64,000 nt of DNA from contig CAMYLY010000004.1 in the NCBI GenBank assembly GCA_947259405.1, positions 107,529 to 171,528 on the forward strand, given 5' to 3'. The DNA is from an uncultured Gemmatimonadales bacterium. Its GTDB lineage: Bacteria > Gemmatimonadota > Gemmatimonadetes > Gemmatimonadales > GWC2-71-9. The notes beneath the pieces are model-generated. The model made no database searches, had not been told where the DNA came from, and saw only the letters and a list, made by a program, of their open reading frames with translations. Within the stretch, counting starts at the first letter, position 1; every line of letters starts with the position of its first letter. The position numbers were made by a program, and so were the translations under genes. Below are positions 45,568 through 55,419 of this stretch, piece by piece.

Positions 45568-45927
45568 GCTCTAACCTACTTTAACCAACCATGAACAAGT
45601 CCTGACAGCACCGTGACTTACGTCACCAACCTCCGATTCATCATGGCTCCGGGGCTTCTGGGCCGTTGAGGCGTCGCCACACCCACAACTAAACTGCCGC
45701 GTTCCCCGCAATGTCGCAAACATGCCCTCTCCGAATGTCATCCCATGCCATCCAGCACCAACGGCATTCCAGGCCAGCCGGCACACCCGCCGTCCGTGGC
45801 GCGCGGCGGCCGAACGGGGCAGGTAGGCTACAGCGCGCAAATGCTTATAAAATAGAGACTTACACCACCGGTCGCCTCTGTGGCACCAATTGAGCGGGTG
45901 GGAGGCAATCGAGGATTCGAGGTGGAA

Positions 45928-47076
45928 TCAGGGCAACAACACCCAGGAGCGGAGTTTGAGCGGGCGGGCGACAGCGGTCGGCTCGGTGGCTCTGAGGACC
46001 GCACAGCTCGAATACTGGAGACGGCTTGACCCTGCTAGCCGCTGGTGCTCGGGAAAGGGATTCGCGGCCGAGACCCAACCCCAGATCGTGGTCGGCTGTG
46101 TTGCGGTCCCCCTCACAGTGACGGCATTCCGCACGAGGATCGGGCCGGCCCAGACGAAGCCGCCCTGCACATCCAGATTCCCGTTCACAATGAGAATTCC
46201 CTGTCCCCGTCCCTGGCTCACCACCGAGCTACCGTCGAGGTAGATCACGGGGAAGTAGTCCGCGCATTCTGGCACTGCACTGGATGGCTCGCCCCAGTTC
46301 GTCGCCAGCCCCTCGTCGCAGACCCCCCCAGCGGCGTAGGGCCCTATCGCATTCGTGAAGTCCTGTCCCCGGAGACTGTGCGACGCGTAACTTCGCAAGT
46401 CGGCAAAGGCGTGCGCGCCAAAGGTCATGAGCCCCGTATCGGTGAGTGCCGTGTCCTCCAAGATGGTCGGCATGCCCTCGATCACCCCCCCTGCGAGGCT
46501 CGTGATCAGCAGTGAATCGCCGTTTTGAACGCCCGCGACCGTGTCGGAGAGCGTTGGGCAGCCGCTCCAGCCCACGGGATTTGCATCGATTCCAGAAATG
46601 ACGGCACCGCTATCGACCGTCAGCTCGCCGTGCGTCCGGAGCGCAGCGTCCACCAAGATCTCGACTGGGGCAAGGCGCGCCAGTACGCCGACGTGCTGTC
46701 GTGCAACGCTGTCCCGGCTGAATCCCTCCGTGTCAATGAAGTAGATCGTGCGTGTGATCCGTCTGAGTGAACCACGGTACCACCCCACGGAATCCGGCAT
46801 CCAGCTGGAGAACCGCACCGAGGATCCTATTGCCATGCTCGTGTATGCTCTCGCATCCCAACTGGACAACTGGACGGCAACACCTGACTCCGCGGCGTGC
46901 AACGCGTGCACATAATCGAACGCGCCACGCCCAAGGCGCTGCTCATGCATAGCCGTGACGAATGCGCCGCCCACAAGAGCGGACAGCACAGCCAGCGCGA
47001 TGATGACCACTGCCAGTGCCGCACCACGTTCAGAGGGGTTGCCACAGCAGACGGGCGTCGAGCGCAAGCCGAACAC
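45928..47076 (-). CDS. PilX-like minor pilus component
   Basis: RGAALAVVIIALAVLSALVGGAFVTAMHEQRLGR N-terminus, HAAESGV; adjacent to PilW/PilV-like prepilins. Confidence 0.7.
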   Translation of the reverse strand: MFGLRSTPVCCGNPSERGAALAVVIIALAVLSALVGGAFVTAMHEQRLGRGAFDYVHALHAAESGVAVQLSSWDARAYTSMAIGSSVRFSSWMPDSVGWYRGSLRRITRTIYFIDTEGFSRDSVARQHVGVLARLAPVEILVDAALRTHGELTVDSGAVISGIDANPVGWSGCPTLSDTVAGVQNGDSLLITSLAGGVIEGMPTILEDTALTDTGLMTFGAHAFADLRSYASHSLRGQDFTNAIGPYAAGGVCDEGLATNWGEPSSAVPECADYFPVIYLDGSSVVSQGRGQGILIVNGNLDVQGGFVWAGPILVRNAVTVRGTATQPTTIWGWVSAANPFPEHQRLAGSSRLQYSSCAVLRATEPTAVARPLKLRSWVLLP

Positions 47077-47079
47077 GCT

Positions 47080-47955
47080 CTAGTGACGCGGGTTGTTCCG
47101 CAACACGACGTCGGTCTTGAGTAACTGCGTTGCATAACCCAGGCCTGAAGCCCGCAAGACGCGGCGGTCGCTGCGACTCGCAACCGTAATCGAGACGCGG
47201 TCAACGAGTCGCGGCACCGCCGTACGGAGTCCTGCGGCATTATAGTACTCCAGCAGGAACCCCGTCGAACCGTCCAGCGGCCCTACGATGGGTTGTACAA
47301 CGCTCACGGTCCCGAAGTGCGAGGCTCGCTGCGCGCCAAGCCACCAATCACCGCGCTCATCCCGATATGATTTGAGCTTCCAAATTTGCGTTCCGCGGAC
47401 AGGCGCTCCCCGCGTCACACCCTGCAGTGTTACCCCGTCCACCAATACCGTGTAACTCGGAGCTCCGCCGGGGCACGCAGAGGCCACGCTCGTCCTTAGA
47501 ACGTTGGCTCGTAGCCAAGAGTCGTCCGAATTCGTAGACGGATCAGCCTCCGCGTAGATGAACAGCGAGTCTACAGATGGTGTCAGGGCCCAGCCGAAAC
47601 GGGGAAACCTCAGACTGTCAGTTGCGAAAAGAGTGATCGTATTGGCAACCGTATCGGGCGCCTGGCACAAGAAGAAGAGACTCCGAGGCGCTCTATAGAC
47701 GATGGAATCCGGGGCTATTGCGAGGATATCCCCGCCCGTGACGTCGCCGGCGCTCAGCTGCAACAGTTCAGCACGCACGACGTTGAGCCCGATCCGGCTC
47801 GTGTTGTTCATATTGACGGCTGTTACCTGACGATCATGGACTAGCCTGTGTCGTGTGAGCAGTGCCACTACGATGCCAGAAACGACCCCGAGCAACACCA
47901 GAACGACGAGGATTTCGGCTATGGTAAAGCCCGGCCTGTTCGGTCCTATCCGCAT
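47080..47955 (-). CDS. Prepilin-type protein, PilW-like
   Basis: GFTIAEILVVLVLLGVVSGIVVALL prepilin cleavage/TM motif. Confidence 0.85.
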   Translation of the reverse strand: MRIGPNRPGFTIAEILVVLVLLGVVSGIVVALLTRHRLVHDRQVTAVNMNNTSRIGLNVVRAELLQLSAGDVTGGDILAIAPDSIVYRAPRSLFFLCQAPDTVANTITLFATDSLRFPRFGWALTPSVDSLFIYAEADPSTNSDDSWLRANVLRTSVASACPGGAPSYTVLVDGVTLQGVTRGAPVRGTQIWKLKSYRDERGDWWLGAQRASHFGTVSVVQPIVGPLDGSTGFLLEYYNAAGLRTAVPRLVDRVSITVASRSDRRVLRASGLGYATQLLKTDVVLRNNPRH

Positions 47956-48290
47956 GGGACGATCACAAGGAACGTGTCCGACCTCAAGCGATTCGTTCCT
48001 TGAGGGGATTGGACGACGATACGTTGCAGGTCAGTGGAGCTTCGGGATGTCACGTGCCACGACGTCGTGAATTGACCGGTCACAGCGGACCCGGACCGAG
48101 GGACGCACCCCGCAGTGGCCCGGACAAGCTCACTGTGGCTCCACGCAAGTTCCGCCGCCGTCTGCCAACGAAACGACTGCACGATCATGCGCTCGACCAG
48201 CACACTCGTGGACACCGTCGCGAGTATCCCGATCGCCAGCACAACGATGGCAACTACCACTTCGACCAGCGTGAAGCCGGATCCACTCAT
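47946..48290 (-). CDS. Prepilin-type protein, PilV-like
   Basis: GFTLVEVVVAIVVLAIGILATVSTS; overlaps next gene. Confidence 0.85.
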   Translation of the reverse strand: MSGSGFTLVEVVVAIVVLAIGILATVSTSVLVERMIVQSFRWQTAAELAWSHSELVRATAGCVPRSGSAVTGQFTTSWHVTSRSSTDLQRIVVQSPQGTNRLRSDTFLVIVPCG

Positions 48291-48411
48291 CCTGTCTTAC
48301 CTATCATCTGCAACGCGCCGCGACTCGGAGAGATGGTGACTCTGGGAATGTGACAGTCGTGGACCGTCGGCGTGCCATCGATTTGTTGGCAACGTGGTGC
48401 GAGAAAACGCG

Positions 48412-49749
48412 CTACAGACCGTGTTCTTTGAGCTTGTAGAAGAGGGTTCTCACACTCACGCCGAGAATCGATGCCGCTTGCTTGCGGTTGCCCCCGGCGG
48501 CGGCTAGTGCGTCTTCCAACGCAGTTCGCTCGGCCTCGGAAACAGCTTCTTCGAGCGATTGGGTGCTTTGCTGGGTCAGCTGTCCGGCCCGGGTGCCGCG
48601 CAATCCGTCGATCTGCTCCGGTCCGACAACGCCATCCGCCGAAACGACGGCCGCACGCTCGAGCACGTTCTCGAGTTCACGGACATTACCTGGCCACGGA
48701 TAGGATAGCAGGAGTTGGCGCGCTCCATTCGTCAGCGTCACGCCCCTTCCCGTTTTCGCGGTCAGTCGTTCCGTCAATTCACCGATGAGTCGATCGATGT
48801 CTTCCGGTCTGTCGCGAAGCGGAGGGATAGCCACACGGATGACGTTGAGCCTGAAGAATAGATCTTCCCGAAACCGTCCTTCCTCCACGTCCTCATCCAG
48901 GTCCCGCGCGGTGGCGGCGATGATGCGGACATTGACCTTCTTTGCCTTCGTGTCGCCCACCCGTCGGATCTCACCTTCTTGGAGAGCACGAAGTAGCTTG
49001 ACCTGGAGGGGAAGTGGGAGTTCGCCAATTTCATCCAGGAGGAGGGAACTACCATCCGCCTCCTCGAACAGGCCGGTCTTGTCGGCTGTTGCGCCCGTAA
49101 ACGCCCCCCTCACATGACCAAACAACTCAGACTCCAGCAGCTGCTCCGGTATAGCACCGCAATTGACGGCGAAGAACGGTTTTTCGCGTCGTGGGCTCAT
49201 CCGGTGCAGGGCGCGTGCAATGACCTCCTTCCCGACACCGCTCTCTCCCGTCACGAGAACGGTCGAAGTATGAGGAGCGACCCGCGCAACCAGATCGAGG
49301 ATATTCCGCATGGCAGGCGAGTCAGCTACCACGTCCGATTCCGTTCGACGCGCCAGCTCTGCCTCGAGCGAGGCCACACGGGAGCGCAGCCGCTCGCGCT
49401 CCTCAGCCTTGCGAAGGGTGAGCAATACTTCGTCGGCTCGGAACGGCTTCGAGAGGTAGTCGTAGGCACCTTCCTTCATAGCTTCGATCGCCGCGTTCTC
49501 CCCGCCATGCGCACTCATCATGATGAGCAATGCCTCGCCACCGCGTTCGCGATACTGCCGCAGGAAGTCGATCCCTGTGAGACCCGGCATGCGGACATCG
49601 CAGAGAATCAGATCGAACTGGTCGTCCAAAGCCTGTGCGAGAGCCTCTTGGGGATCCCCCTCCGCACGAACGTCATATCCTTCCTCGGCCAATAACAAAC
49701 TGAGAGACTTCCGAAGCCCCGGTTCGTCGTCGACGATCAGCAGCCTCAC
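48412..49749 (-). CDS. Sigma-54-dependent response regulator
   Basis: [67 protein letters not shown] at 49749. Confidence 0.94.
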   Translation of the reverse strand: MRLLIVDDEPGLRKSLSLLLAEEGYDVRAEGDPQEALAQALDDQFDLILCDVRMPGLTGIDFLRQYRERGGEALLIMMSAHGGENAAIEAMKEGAYDYLSKPFRADEVLLTLRKAEERERLRSRVASLEAELARRTESDVVADSPAMRNILDLVARVAPHTSTVLVTGESGVGKEVIARALHRMSPRREKPFFAVNCGAIPEQLLESELFGHVRGAFTGATADKTGLFEEADGSSLLLDEIGELPLPLQVKLLRALQEGEIRRVGDTKAKKVNVRIIAATARDLDEDVEEGRFREDLFFRLNVIRVAIPPLRDRPEDIDRLIGELTERLTAKTGRGVTLTNGARQLLLSYPWPGNVRELENVLERAAVVSADGVVGPEQIDGLRGTRAGQLTQQSTQSLEEAVSEAERTALEDALAAAGGNRKQAASILGVSVRTLFYKLKEHGL

Positions 49750-50858
49750 AGCGCCTCCGGCAAGAACACCTTGAAACTGGCACCACCCTCGCGGGCGTCG
49801 TCGACCCACACGAGTCCGCCCATCTCATACACGGTACGCTGGACAATGGCGAGACCGAGGCCGGTGCCCTTCCCTGGTTCCTTGGTCGTAAAGAAGGGAT
49901 CAAAGATCCGCTCTCGATCTTCCGGCGGCACGCCGGGACCCGAGTCCGACACCCATGCCACGAGGCCCGGCGTTCCGGCAGGAATCTCCGGTCGCTTGGG
50001 CCGCGCTCCAGGAGCGCGCCGCTGCACCACTAGCGATTCACGGTCACCTTCGCGCAAGACGCGAGAGGAGTCAGCGAGGTACGTGTGCTGAGCTACCCCC
50101 ACGGTAATCGTCCCACCAGGCGCGGCGTCGACCGCATTGAGAATGAGATTCACAAACACGTGTTCCAACGTGTGCGACTGGCCCAATACTGGGGGGAGAC
50201 CGTCGGAGAGCCGTAGGTGGAGATCGACCTTGCGTAGCGTCCCCTGCGCTCCAAGCAGTTCCATGACATTCTCGAGGATTGCAGCGAGATCGACAAAAGC
50301 GGCTTCCTCCCTCTTCGGACGCGCGTAGGCCAGCAGACCCTTGATGATACGGTCGATGCGCTCCGTTTCCCGTTCAATGTCGCCTAAGACTTCGCTGTTC
50401 ACTCCGCGCATCCGCATGAGTTCGACGTACGTGTTGATCGCGGTCACGGGGTTCCCCACCTCGTGAGCGATACCCGCAGCGAGCCGACCAACACTCGCCA
50501 ACTTCTCGGAGCGGATTACTTCATTCTGTGCGCCGAGCAGATAATCGGTCATTTCATTCAAGCGCTCCGCGAGGAAGTCGAATTCGAGCGTGCCGGCGTT
50601 TCCGGCACGAGCCTCGAGATTGCCATCCACCACCGCATCCGCCGCGGCCGCGAGCTGTTCCATCGGCTTCAATACCAGTTTTGTCACGAGGTGACGACTG
50701 AAGAGAAACAACACACCGATGTCCGCAAGCACGAGCGCGGCAAGGCCGACCGCCGCGAGCCTTGGCTGGAACGCCTGGGCTGGAGTTCGGGTTCGGTCAC
50801 CCGATGCTCCATCACTCACGAGCGTACCGGAAGATCGATCAACGTTGTCCCCGCGCAA
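49746..50858 (-). CDS. Sensor histidine kinase with HAMP-like domain
   Basis: LASVGRLAAGIAHEVGNPVTAINTYVELM, VNLILNAVDAAPGG, DPFFTTKEPGKGTGLGLAIVQRTV. Confidence 0.92.
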   Translation of the reverse strand: MRGDNVDRSSGTLVSDGASGDRTRTPAQAFQPRLAAVGLAALVLADIGVLFLFSRHLVTKLVLKPMEQLAAAADAVVDGNLEARAGNAGTLEFDFLAERLNEMTDYLLGAQNEVIRSEKLASVGRLAAGIAHEVGNPVTAINTYVELMRMRGVNSEVLGDIERETERIDRIIKGLLAYARPKREEAAFVDLAAILENVMELLGAQGTLRKVDLHLRLSDGLPPVLGQSHTLEHVFVNLILNAVDAAPGGTITVGVAQHTYLADSSRVLREGDRESLVVQRRAPGARPKRPEIPAGTPGLVAWVSDSGPGVPPEDRERIFDPFFTTKEPGKGTGLGLAIVQRTVYEMGGLVWVDDAREGGASFKVFLPEAL

Positions 50859-50861
50859 ACG

Positions 50862-50891
50862 AAAAGGGCGACGGAAAGTGGTCCGTCGCCC
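50862..50891 (-). terminator. Rho-independent terminator after the first PilA-like gene
   Basis: GGGCGACGGA-AAGTGG-TCCGTCGCCC with minus-strand TTTTC. Confidence 0.8.
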
Positions 50892-50914
50892 AAGTTAAGC
50901 GAACGATCGATGGA

Positions 50915-51295
50915 CTACTGTGAGCAGGTCGGAACACCTTCTACGACCGCCGGCGCAACCGACGTCGATCCGACGAACAGCGAGCAAGTTTTCGTCGTCA
51001 CAGTGTGGCCAACAATGGCGCTCCAACCAGTCCCCGTGAGCGTGATCGTCGGACCCGTCACGCCTGCCGAAGCCACGAACCCCCCGGGTGGGGACGTCGT
51101 GTACGCGTTGTTCTCGAACAAATAGGCCTCCTCGCTTGCAGCCAGGTTTCGCAGATCCGATTTCATGCTCGCGAGATAAGCCTTGTCTTTGGTGGTCGCG
51201 AACTTCGGGATCGCAATCGTGGCCAACAGGCCAATGATGACGACCACGATGAGTAGCTCGATGAGCGTGAACCCGAGAGGGCCTCCGGTTTTCAT
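50915..51295 (-). CDS. pilA: Type IV pilin (PilA-like), paralog 1
   Basis: GFTLIELLIVVVIIGLLATIAIPKFATTKDKAYLASMKSDLRNLA; C-terminal Cys pair; ATG at 51295. Confidence 0.92.
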   Translation of the reverse strand: MKTGGPLGFTLIELLIVVVIIGLLATIAIPKFATTKDKAYLASMKSDLRNLAASEEAYLFENNAYTTSPPGGFVASAGVTGPTITLTGTGWSAIVGHTVTTKTCSLFVGSTSVAPAVVEGVPTCSQ

Positions 51296-51358
51296 TTCCT
51301 GTCCCCTCCAAGAGCCAGACCCATGCCCCGCCAATTCCCACCCTGCCCAAACAATGTA

Positions 51359-51373
51359 GCAAATGTCGGACCC
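51359..51373 (-). promoter_or_regulatory. Weak sigma-54-like promoter upstream of pilin paralog 1
   Basis: Minus strand GGGTCCGACATTTGC (consensus TGGCACG-N4-TTGC). Confidence 0.4.
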
Positions 51374-51440
51374 CCCGAACAATCCCTTAACTTGCTTACA
51401 TATCAATCACTTAGAAAACGGCTCGTGACTCCCGGAACGC

Positions 51441-51467
51441 AAAACGGCGGGCAAAACGCCCGCCGTT
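51441..51467 (-). terminator. Rho-independent terminator after pilin paralog 2
   Basis: AACGGCGGGC-AAAAC-GCCCGCCGTT with minus-strand TTTT. Confidence 0.8.
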
Positions 51468-51492
51468 CGCATTCTTCCAGCCACTCGCTAGG

Positions 51493-51867
51493 TCAGGTGG
51501 AGCACTTAGGCTCGCCTTCTTTGTTGGCTGGAGCCTGTGCCGTGCTGCCGATGTAGATGGCGCAGGTCTTCGTGGTCAAGTTGTGGCCCACGATGCCGGT
51601 CCAGCCGTCAGCCGTCGTGGCGATCGTCGGACCGAGCACACCTGTCGACGTGTTGTACGTAACACCCAGGTTCGTGGTGTACGCAATGTTGTCCGAGAAG
51701 TACGCTTCCTCAGCCGTGGCCAGGTTGCGTAGATCGGACTTCATCGCCGCGAGATACGCTTTCTCCTTCGTGGTCGCGAACTTCGGGATCGCGATCGCGG
51801 CCAAAATGCCGATAATGACGACGACGATCAGAAGTTCGATCAGGGTGAAACCCTTGCGGTTCAACAT
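51493..51867 (-). CDS. pilA: Type IV pilin (PilA-like), paralog 2
   Basis: MLNRKGFTLIELLIVVVIIGILAAIAIPKFATTKEKAYLAAMKSDLRNLATAEEAYF. Confidence 0.95.
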   Translation of the reverse strand: MLNRKGFTLIELLIVVVIIGILAAIAIPKFATTKEKAYLAAMKSDLRNLATAEEAYFSDNIAYTTNLGVTYNTSTGVLGPTIATTADGWTGIVGHNLTTKTCAIYIGSTAQAPANKEGEPKCST

Positions 51868-51922
51868 GCGCTGACTCCTCCAATGTGAGTACTCGAGACT
51901 TCAACTCCTGCGACAAAAGTAG

Positions 51923-51937
51923 GCAATCTCGGTGCCA
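51923..51937 (-). promoter_or_regulatory. Sigma-54-type promoter upstream of pilin paralog 2
   Basis: Minus strand TGGCACCGAGATTGC, near-consensus -24/-12 with correct spacing. Confidence 0.75.
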
Positions 51938-52063
51938 GTCTGCTACGACGCATCTAAGTCATTACAAATCAAGCAATTACACACATTCCTGACACCAAAA
52001 ATCGGCCGCAGACAGACTGCGAGTCTCTCATTATGCGAAACTCTTGGGCTTCCGCACGGCCGG

Positions 52064-53905
52064 TCATCGCGCACCACGATTGGCTCGGCATACCCGCGAG
52101 GATTCGATCATTCCGTCGAGCTGGGTAGCCAGGTCCTGCATGATCCACTCCGTCATCGGGATCATCGGCTCGAGGAATCTACATTCGGCCGGGGTCGCGA
52201 CCAGATCTGGTAGGACGGCGACGGCGGAGTCCAGGACCGCGCGCGCGCGTACGAGATCGCGGCCAAGCCAATCCCGCCGAGCTCGGGCGAGATACCGCTG
52301 CCACTCCGGCGCCGCGGTTTGGTCCATCACGTAGCTCAACGTCTCTGCCGTTCGCCCCGACGTCGGCGTGAGATGCATGAACTCGGTCGCCATGCTTCGC
52401 GCGGAGTCCGACATACCGGATTCGAGCAACGCCACCACGAGCGTCTCTTGGACCAGGACCCACGTGGGATGAATCTCGAATGCCTCCTCTGCCTTTCTCA
52501 CGGCGAGTACGGGTCGACCTTCCGAAACCGCGAGCCTCGACGCGTACATATGGATGGACGGGTCCGCTGGATACAGTTCCGCGGCAAGGAGCATCTCGCT
52601 CAGTGCCCTTGTCGTATCACCTGTAAAGGACAGGTATTCCGACAGGAGAAACCGGTTTCGATAGTTCTCCGGATGCGCGGCTCGCTCTTCGAGAATCGGG
52701 TTGAGCGCGTCCCGCCAGAACGGAATGCGATCGACAGAGATCAATGCGTATGCTGCCAGGACACCGGACAGCACCCCAACACCCAGCCGCGCGCGCCGCC
52801 TTGCCAGAGCAGCCGAGAATAACATCCCGCCCACGACCGCTGGCACCGTGATCCCGAGATAGAGACCACGCTCCGAGAGAATGACGCCGGATGGGAAGAA
52901 CAGATTCGACACCGGGGCATAGCTCATGACCGTGAGGAACACAGCAAATGCGACGGCCGGTGCACGCCTCACCGTCATGAAGCCGATCGCGACGAATGCC
53001 GTGGTCGACGCTAACCCCAGCATGGCACCCCAGCTCCATGCCCGCCGGACGGGCACGACCATCGGTGAATAGTCGGATGAGAGGTCGATCGGCACCGTGA
53101 GTAAACGGAGCAGGTCCAAATAGGCAGGGAACATCGTCGCGAGCCGATGGCCGGTTGAGGTGCCAAACCAGGCGCCGTGAGCACCGGAACCCACGTAGGC
53201 CCCCGCTATGCTATTCCACACGTGGAACCACACGAGCGTGACGGCGGCAATGCTCAGGTAGAACGCGCCATAGAGCCGCCGATCTCGTTGCGGCTCGAGA
53301 GCCTGGTCAAGGATGATCAAAGGCAACGCTATGATCGCCGATTCTTTCGCATGCAGTGCGAGCGCCACGATGATCACCGAGACCGCGAGCCAGACGCGTT
53401 TATCGACGCTGGACCGAGCTGCACGGTACCGTCGGGCGGCGAGCACGGCCCCAAACAGCCCGATCGTGACGAGCAATTCGGCTCTGCCGACCACGTTCGC
53501 AACGGCTTCGACATGAACGGGATGAATCGCGAACAACAGCCCCGCAACGAGACAAGCGCTCGGTCGCATCCAAGCTGCGAGCACGAGCACCAACAACCCA
53601 GTCACAACGCCGTGGAGCAGCACGTTGGTGAGGTGAAACCACCAGGGGGCCCCTCCGGATAAGGACCAATCGACCGCGTACGTGAGGATCGCTAGAGGTC
53701 GATAGAGACCAGCGTCCCGAAACGGCGGCTGCCAGTAGGTGTCGAACCACGCCCGCAGCGCAGCCCCTACCGAGTGGACGTTGCGGTTCACCTCGACCAC
53801 GAGCGTATCGTCCCCAGCCCAACCGTTTGCCAGCGATGGCAGGAAGACGACGACGGCCACCATGGCCGCGACCGGCGCGGCTCGCCCGGCAGTCAGCGGT
53901 CGCAC
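52064..53905 (-). CDS. Multi-TM glycosyltransferase-like protein with TPR-like C-terminus
   Basis: Multi-TM with FAIHPVHVEAVANVVGRAELLVTIG and HAKESAIIALPLIILDQAL typical of TMTC-like proteins; GTG at 53905. Confidence 0.75.
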   Translation of the reverse strand: MRPLTAGRAAPVAAMVAVVVFLPSLANGWAGDDTLVVEVNRNVHSVGAALRAWFDTYWQPPFRDAGLYRPLAILTYAVDWSLSGGAPWWFHLTNVLLHGVVTGLLVLVLAAWMRPSACLVAGLLFAIHPVHVEAVANVVGRAELLVTIGLFGAVLAARRYRAARSSVDKRVWLAVSVIIVALALHAKESAIIALPLIILDQALEPQRDRRLYGAFYLSIAAVTLVWFHVWNSIAGAYVGSGAHGAWFGTSTGHRLATMFPAYLDLLRLLTVPIDLSSDYSPMVVPVRRAWSWGAMLGLASTTAFVAIGFMTVRRAPAVAFAVFLTVMSYAPVSNLFFPSGVILSERGLYLGITVPAVVGGMLFSAALARRRARLGVGVLSGVLAAYALISVDRIPFWRDALNPILEERAAHPENYRNRFLLSEYLSFTGDTTRALSEMLLAAELYPADPSIHMYASRLAVSEGRPVLAVRKAEEAFEIHPTWVLVQETLVVALLESGMSDSARSMATEFMHLTPTSGRTAETLSYVMDQTAAPEWQRYLARARRDWLGRDLVRARAVLDSAVAVLPDLVATPAECRFLEPMIPMTEWIMQDLATQLDGMIESSRVCRANRGAR

Positions 53906-55419
53906 GCGAACTCCATGAGTCGCGGGCCTTCGGCGACCGCCATCAAAGTCCGCACGCGTATGTCCGCGACGGACTCCAACTCCGCGAACAGAGGCACAAT
54001 CTCCTGATCCGGTGCCGATGCGGCGACGTGGGTCACTCCTTGGCGACACCAATAGGCCACTGTCGTATCAGTGGACCATCTCACGGCATCCCGACCGACA
54101 AGATGGAAGAGGTAAACCGGTACGGTCGTGTGGCCGGAGTACAAGTGCACGAGCGCTTCACCATCGCTCGCGATCACGGCCTCCGGAGGCAGGGCTTGCG
54201 AGATGCTCGCCGCGAGCAGTCCGAATCGATCGCTCGGAACGCTGGCGGTCAGTGCAAACCCTCTGGTTCGCACCGATTGAACCTCCCTGGGTAGATACCC
54301 CAGCGCGATCACACCCAGCATGCTGGCCACGATCCATCGTAGCGCTCTACCTTGTTTCCAGGCGAAAACGAAGCCCGTCGCGCCAAGCAACGCGAGGTAC
54401 GGGAGGACGATCCACACAAACCGATCAGGAGCGTAGGGCCACAGCGTGACGATCGCCAAGTAGAGGACCATCGTCGCCACGATCGCCGGCGAACGGTTCC
54501 ACGATCGCCAGGCCCCAACGGCAAGCGTGGCAGCAAGGGCAGTAACCACAATTGCGGTGGCGATGAGAGGAGCGTTCGGTAAAAGCAAGCGGCGCAGCGG
54601 ATCGAACGCTCGAAGATCGAGGCCGCCAAGGACCCCAACTAGACCGGCTTGGCCGACGAACTGTCCGTACGTCCCGTAGTTCGACATGAGCAATGGATCG
54701 ATGGCACCCGCATTGCTCGCCACCCACATCATCCACGGCACCATCATGAACCCAGCGGTAACGCCGGCTACCATTGCACCTCTCCGGTGACCTCGCCACC
54801 AGAGGGCAAACACCACCCCACCGATCGCGGCAACTCCGATGGATCGGGTGAGGGTAGCGAATCCCAGCAAGACGCCTATGACGAAAGCACGGGACGCCCT
54901 ATCAGTCGACCCGAAATCGGCAAGAAGCAAGGCTCCCGCCACAAGCGCGATGAACACAGGTTCCGAAAAACGCACGCCGATGAGTGTGAGTAGCGGGAAC
55001 GCCGTGAATGCGAAGGCGAGTGCGATCCCCCCGATCCATCCCGGGATTGCGAGTTTGCGACTGTGGTGCGCGATCAGGGCTGCGGCGAAGCCCAGCGCGG
55101 CAGCATCCAGTAGCTCGAACAGCACCACGTTGCTCGGAAACGATGGCCAAAGGCGCCAGAGCAGGGAGAGAAGGAAGGGATAGACAGGTGGGTAGTGAAC
55201 GGCTGCCGGGCCGTCCGGCAAGTGCATCGAGCGGTATCCGTGTCCGTCCGCGAGGCTCTTGGCGAGCTGGACGTAGATCCCGTCATCGAAAAAGACACCG
55301 ACCATCGCTTGGGTCTGCGACCAAAGTGCGACGGCAAACACGGCGAGCCCCAGCACAGCTGGCCATCGCAGCCGCACTTCCGCGATGATTTCACTCGACA
55401 ACCTGGCACGTGGCATCAT
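53893..55419 (-). CDS. Membrane glycosyltransferase (GT39/ArnT-like)
   Basis: FFDDGIYVQLAKSLADGHGYR and about 10 TM helices; ATG at 55419 gives ATGA overlap. Confidence 0.75.
   Translation of the reverse strand: MMPRARLSSEIIAEVRLRWPAVLGLAVFAVALWSQTQAMVGVFFDDGIYVQLAKSLADGHGYRSMHLPDGPAAVHYPPVYPFLLSLLWRLWPSFPSNVVLFELLDAAALGFAAALIAHHSRKLAIPGWIGGIALAFAFTAFPLLTLIGVRFSEPVFIALVAGALLLADFGSTDRASRAFVIGVLLGFATLTRSIGVAAIGGVVFALWWRGHRRGAMVAGVTAGFMMVPWMMWVASNAGAIDPLLMSNYGTYGQFVGQAGLVGVLGGLDLRAFDPLRRLLLPNAPLIATAIVVTALAATLAVGAWRSWNRSPAIVATMVLYLAIVTLWPYAPDRFVWIVLPYLALLGATGFVFAWKQGRALRWIVASMLGVIALGYLPREVQSVRTRGFALTASVPSDRFGLLAASISQALPPEAVIASDGEALVHLYSGHTTVPVYLFHLVGRDAVRWSTDTTVAYWCRQGVTHVAASAPDQEIVPLFAELESVADIRVRTLMAVAEGPRLMEFACDR

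Noticed and set aside
45571-45840. 89-aa minus-strand ORF between pilM and the PilX-like gene
   Set aside because: No clear RBS or family motif, and it covers the proposed promoter/palindrome region.
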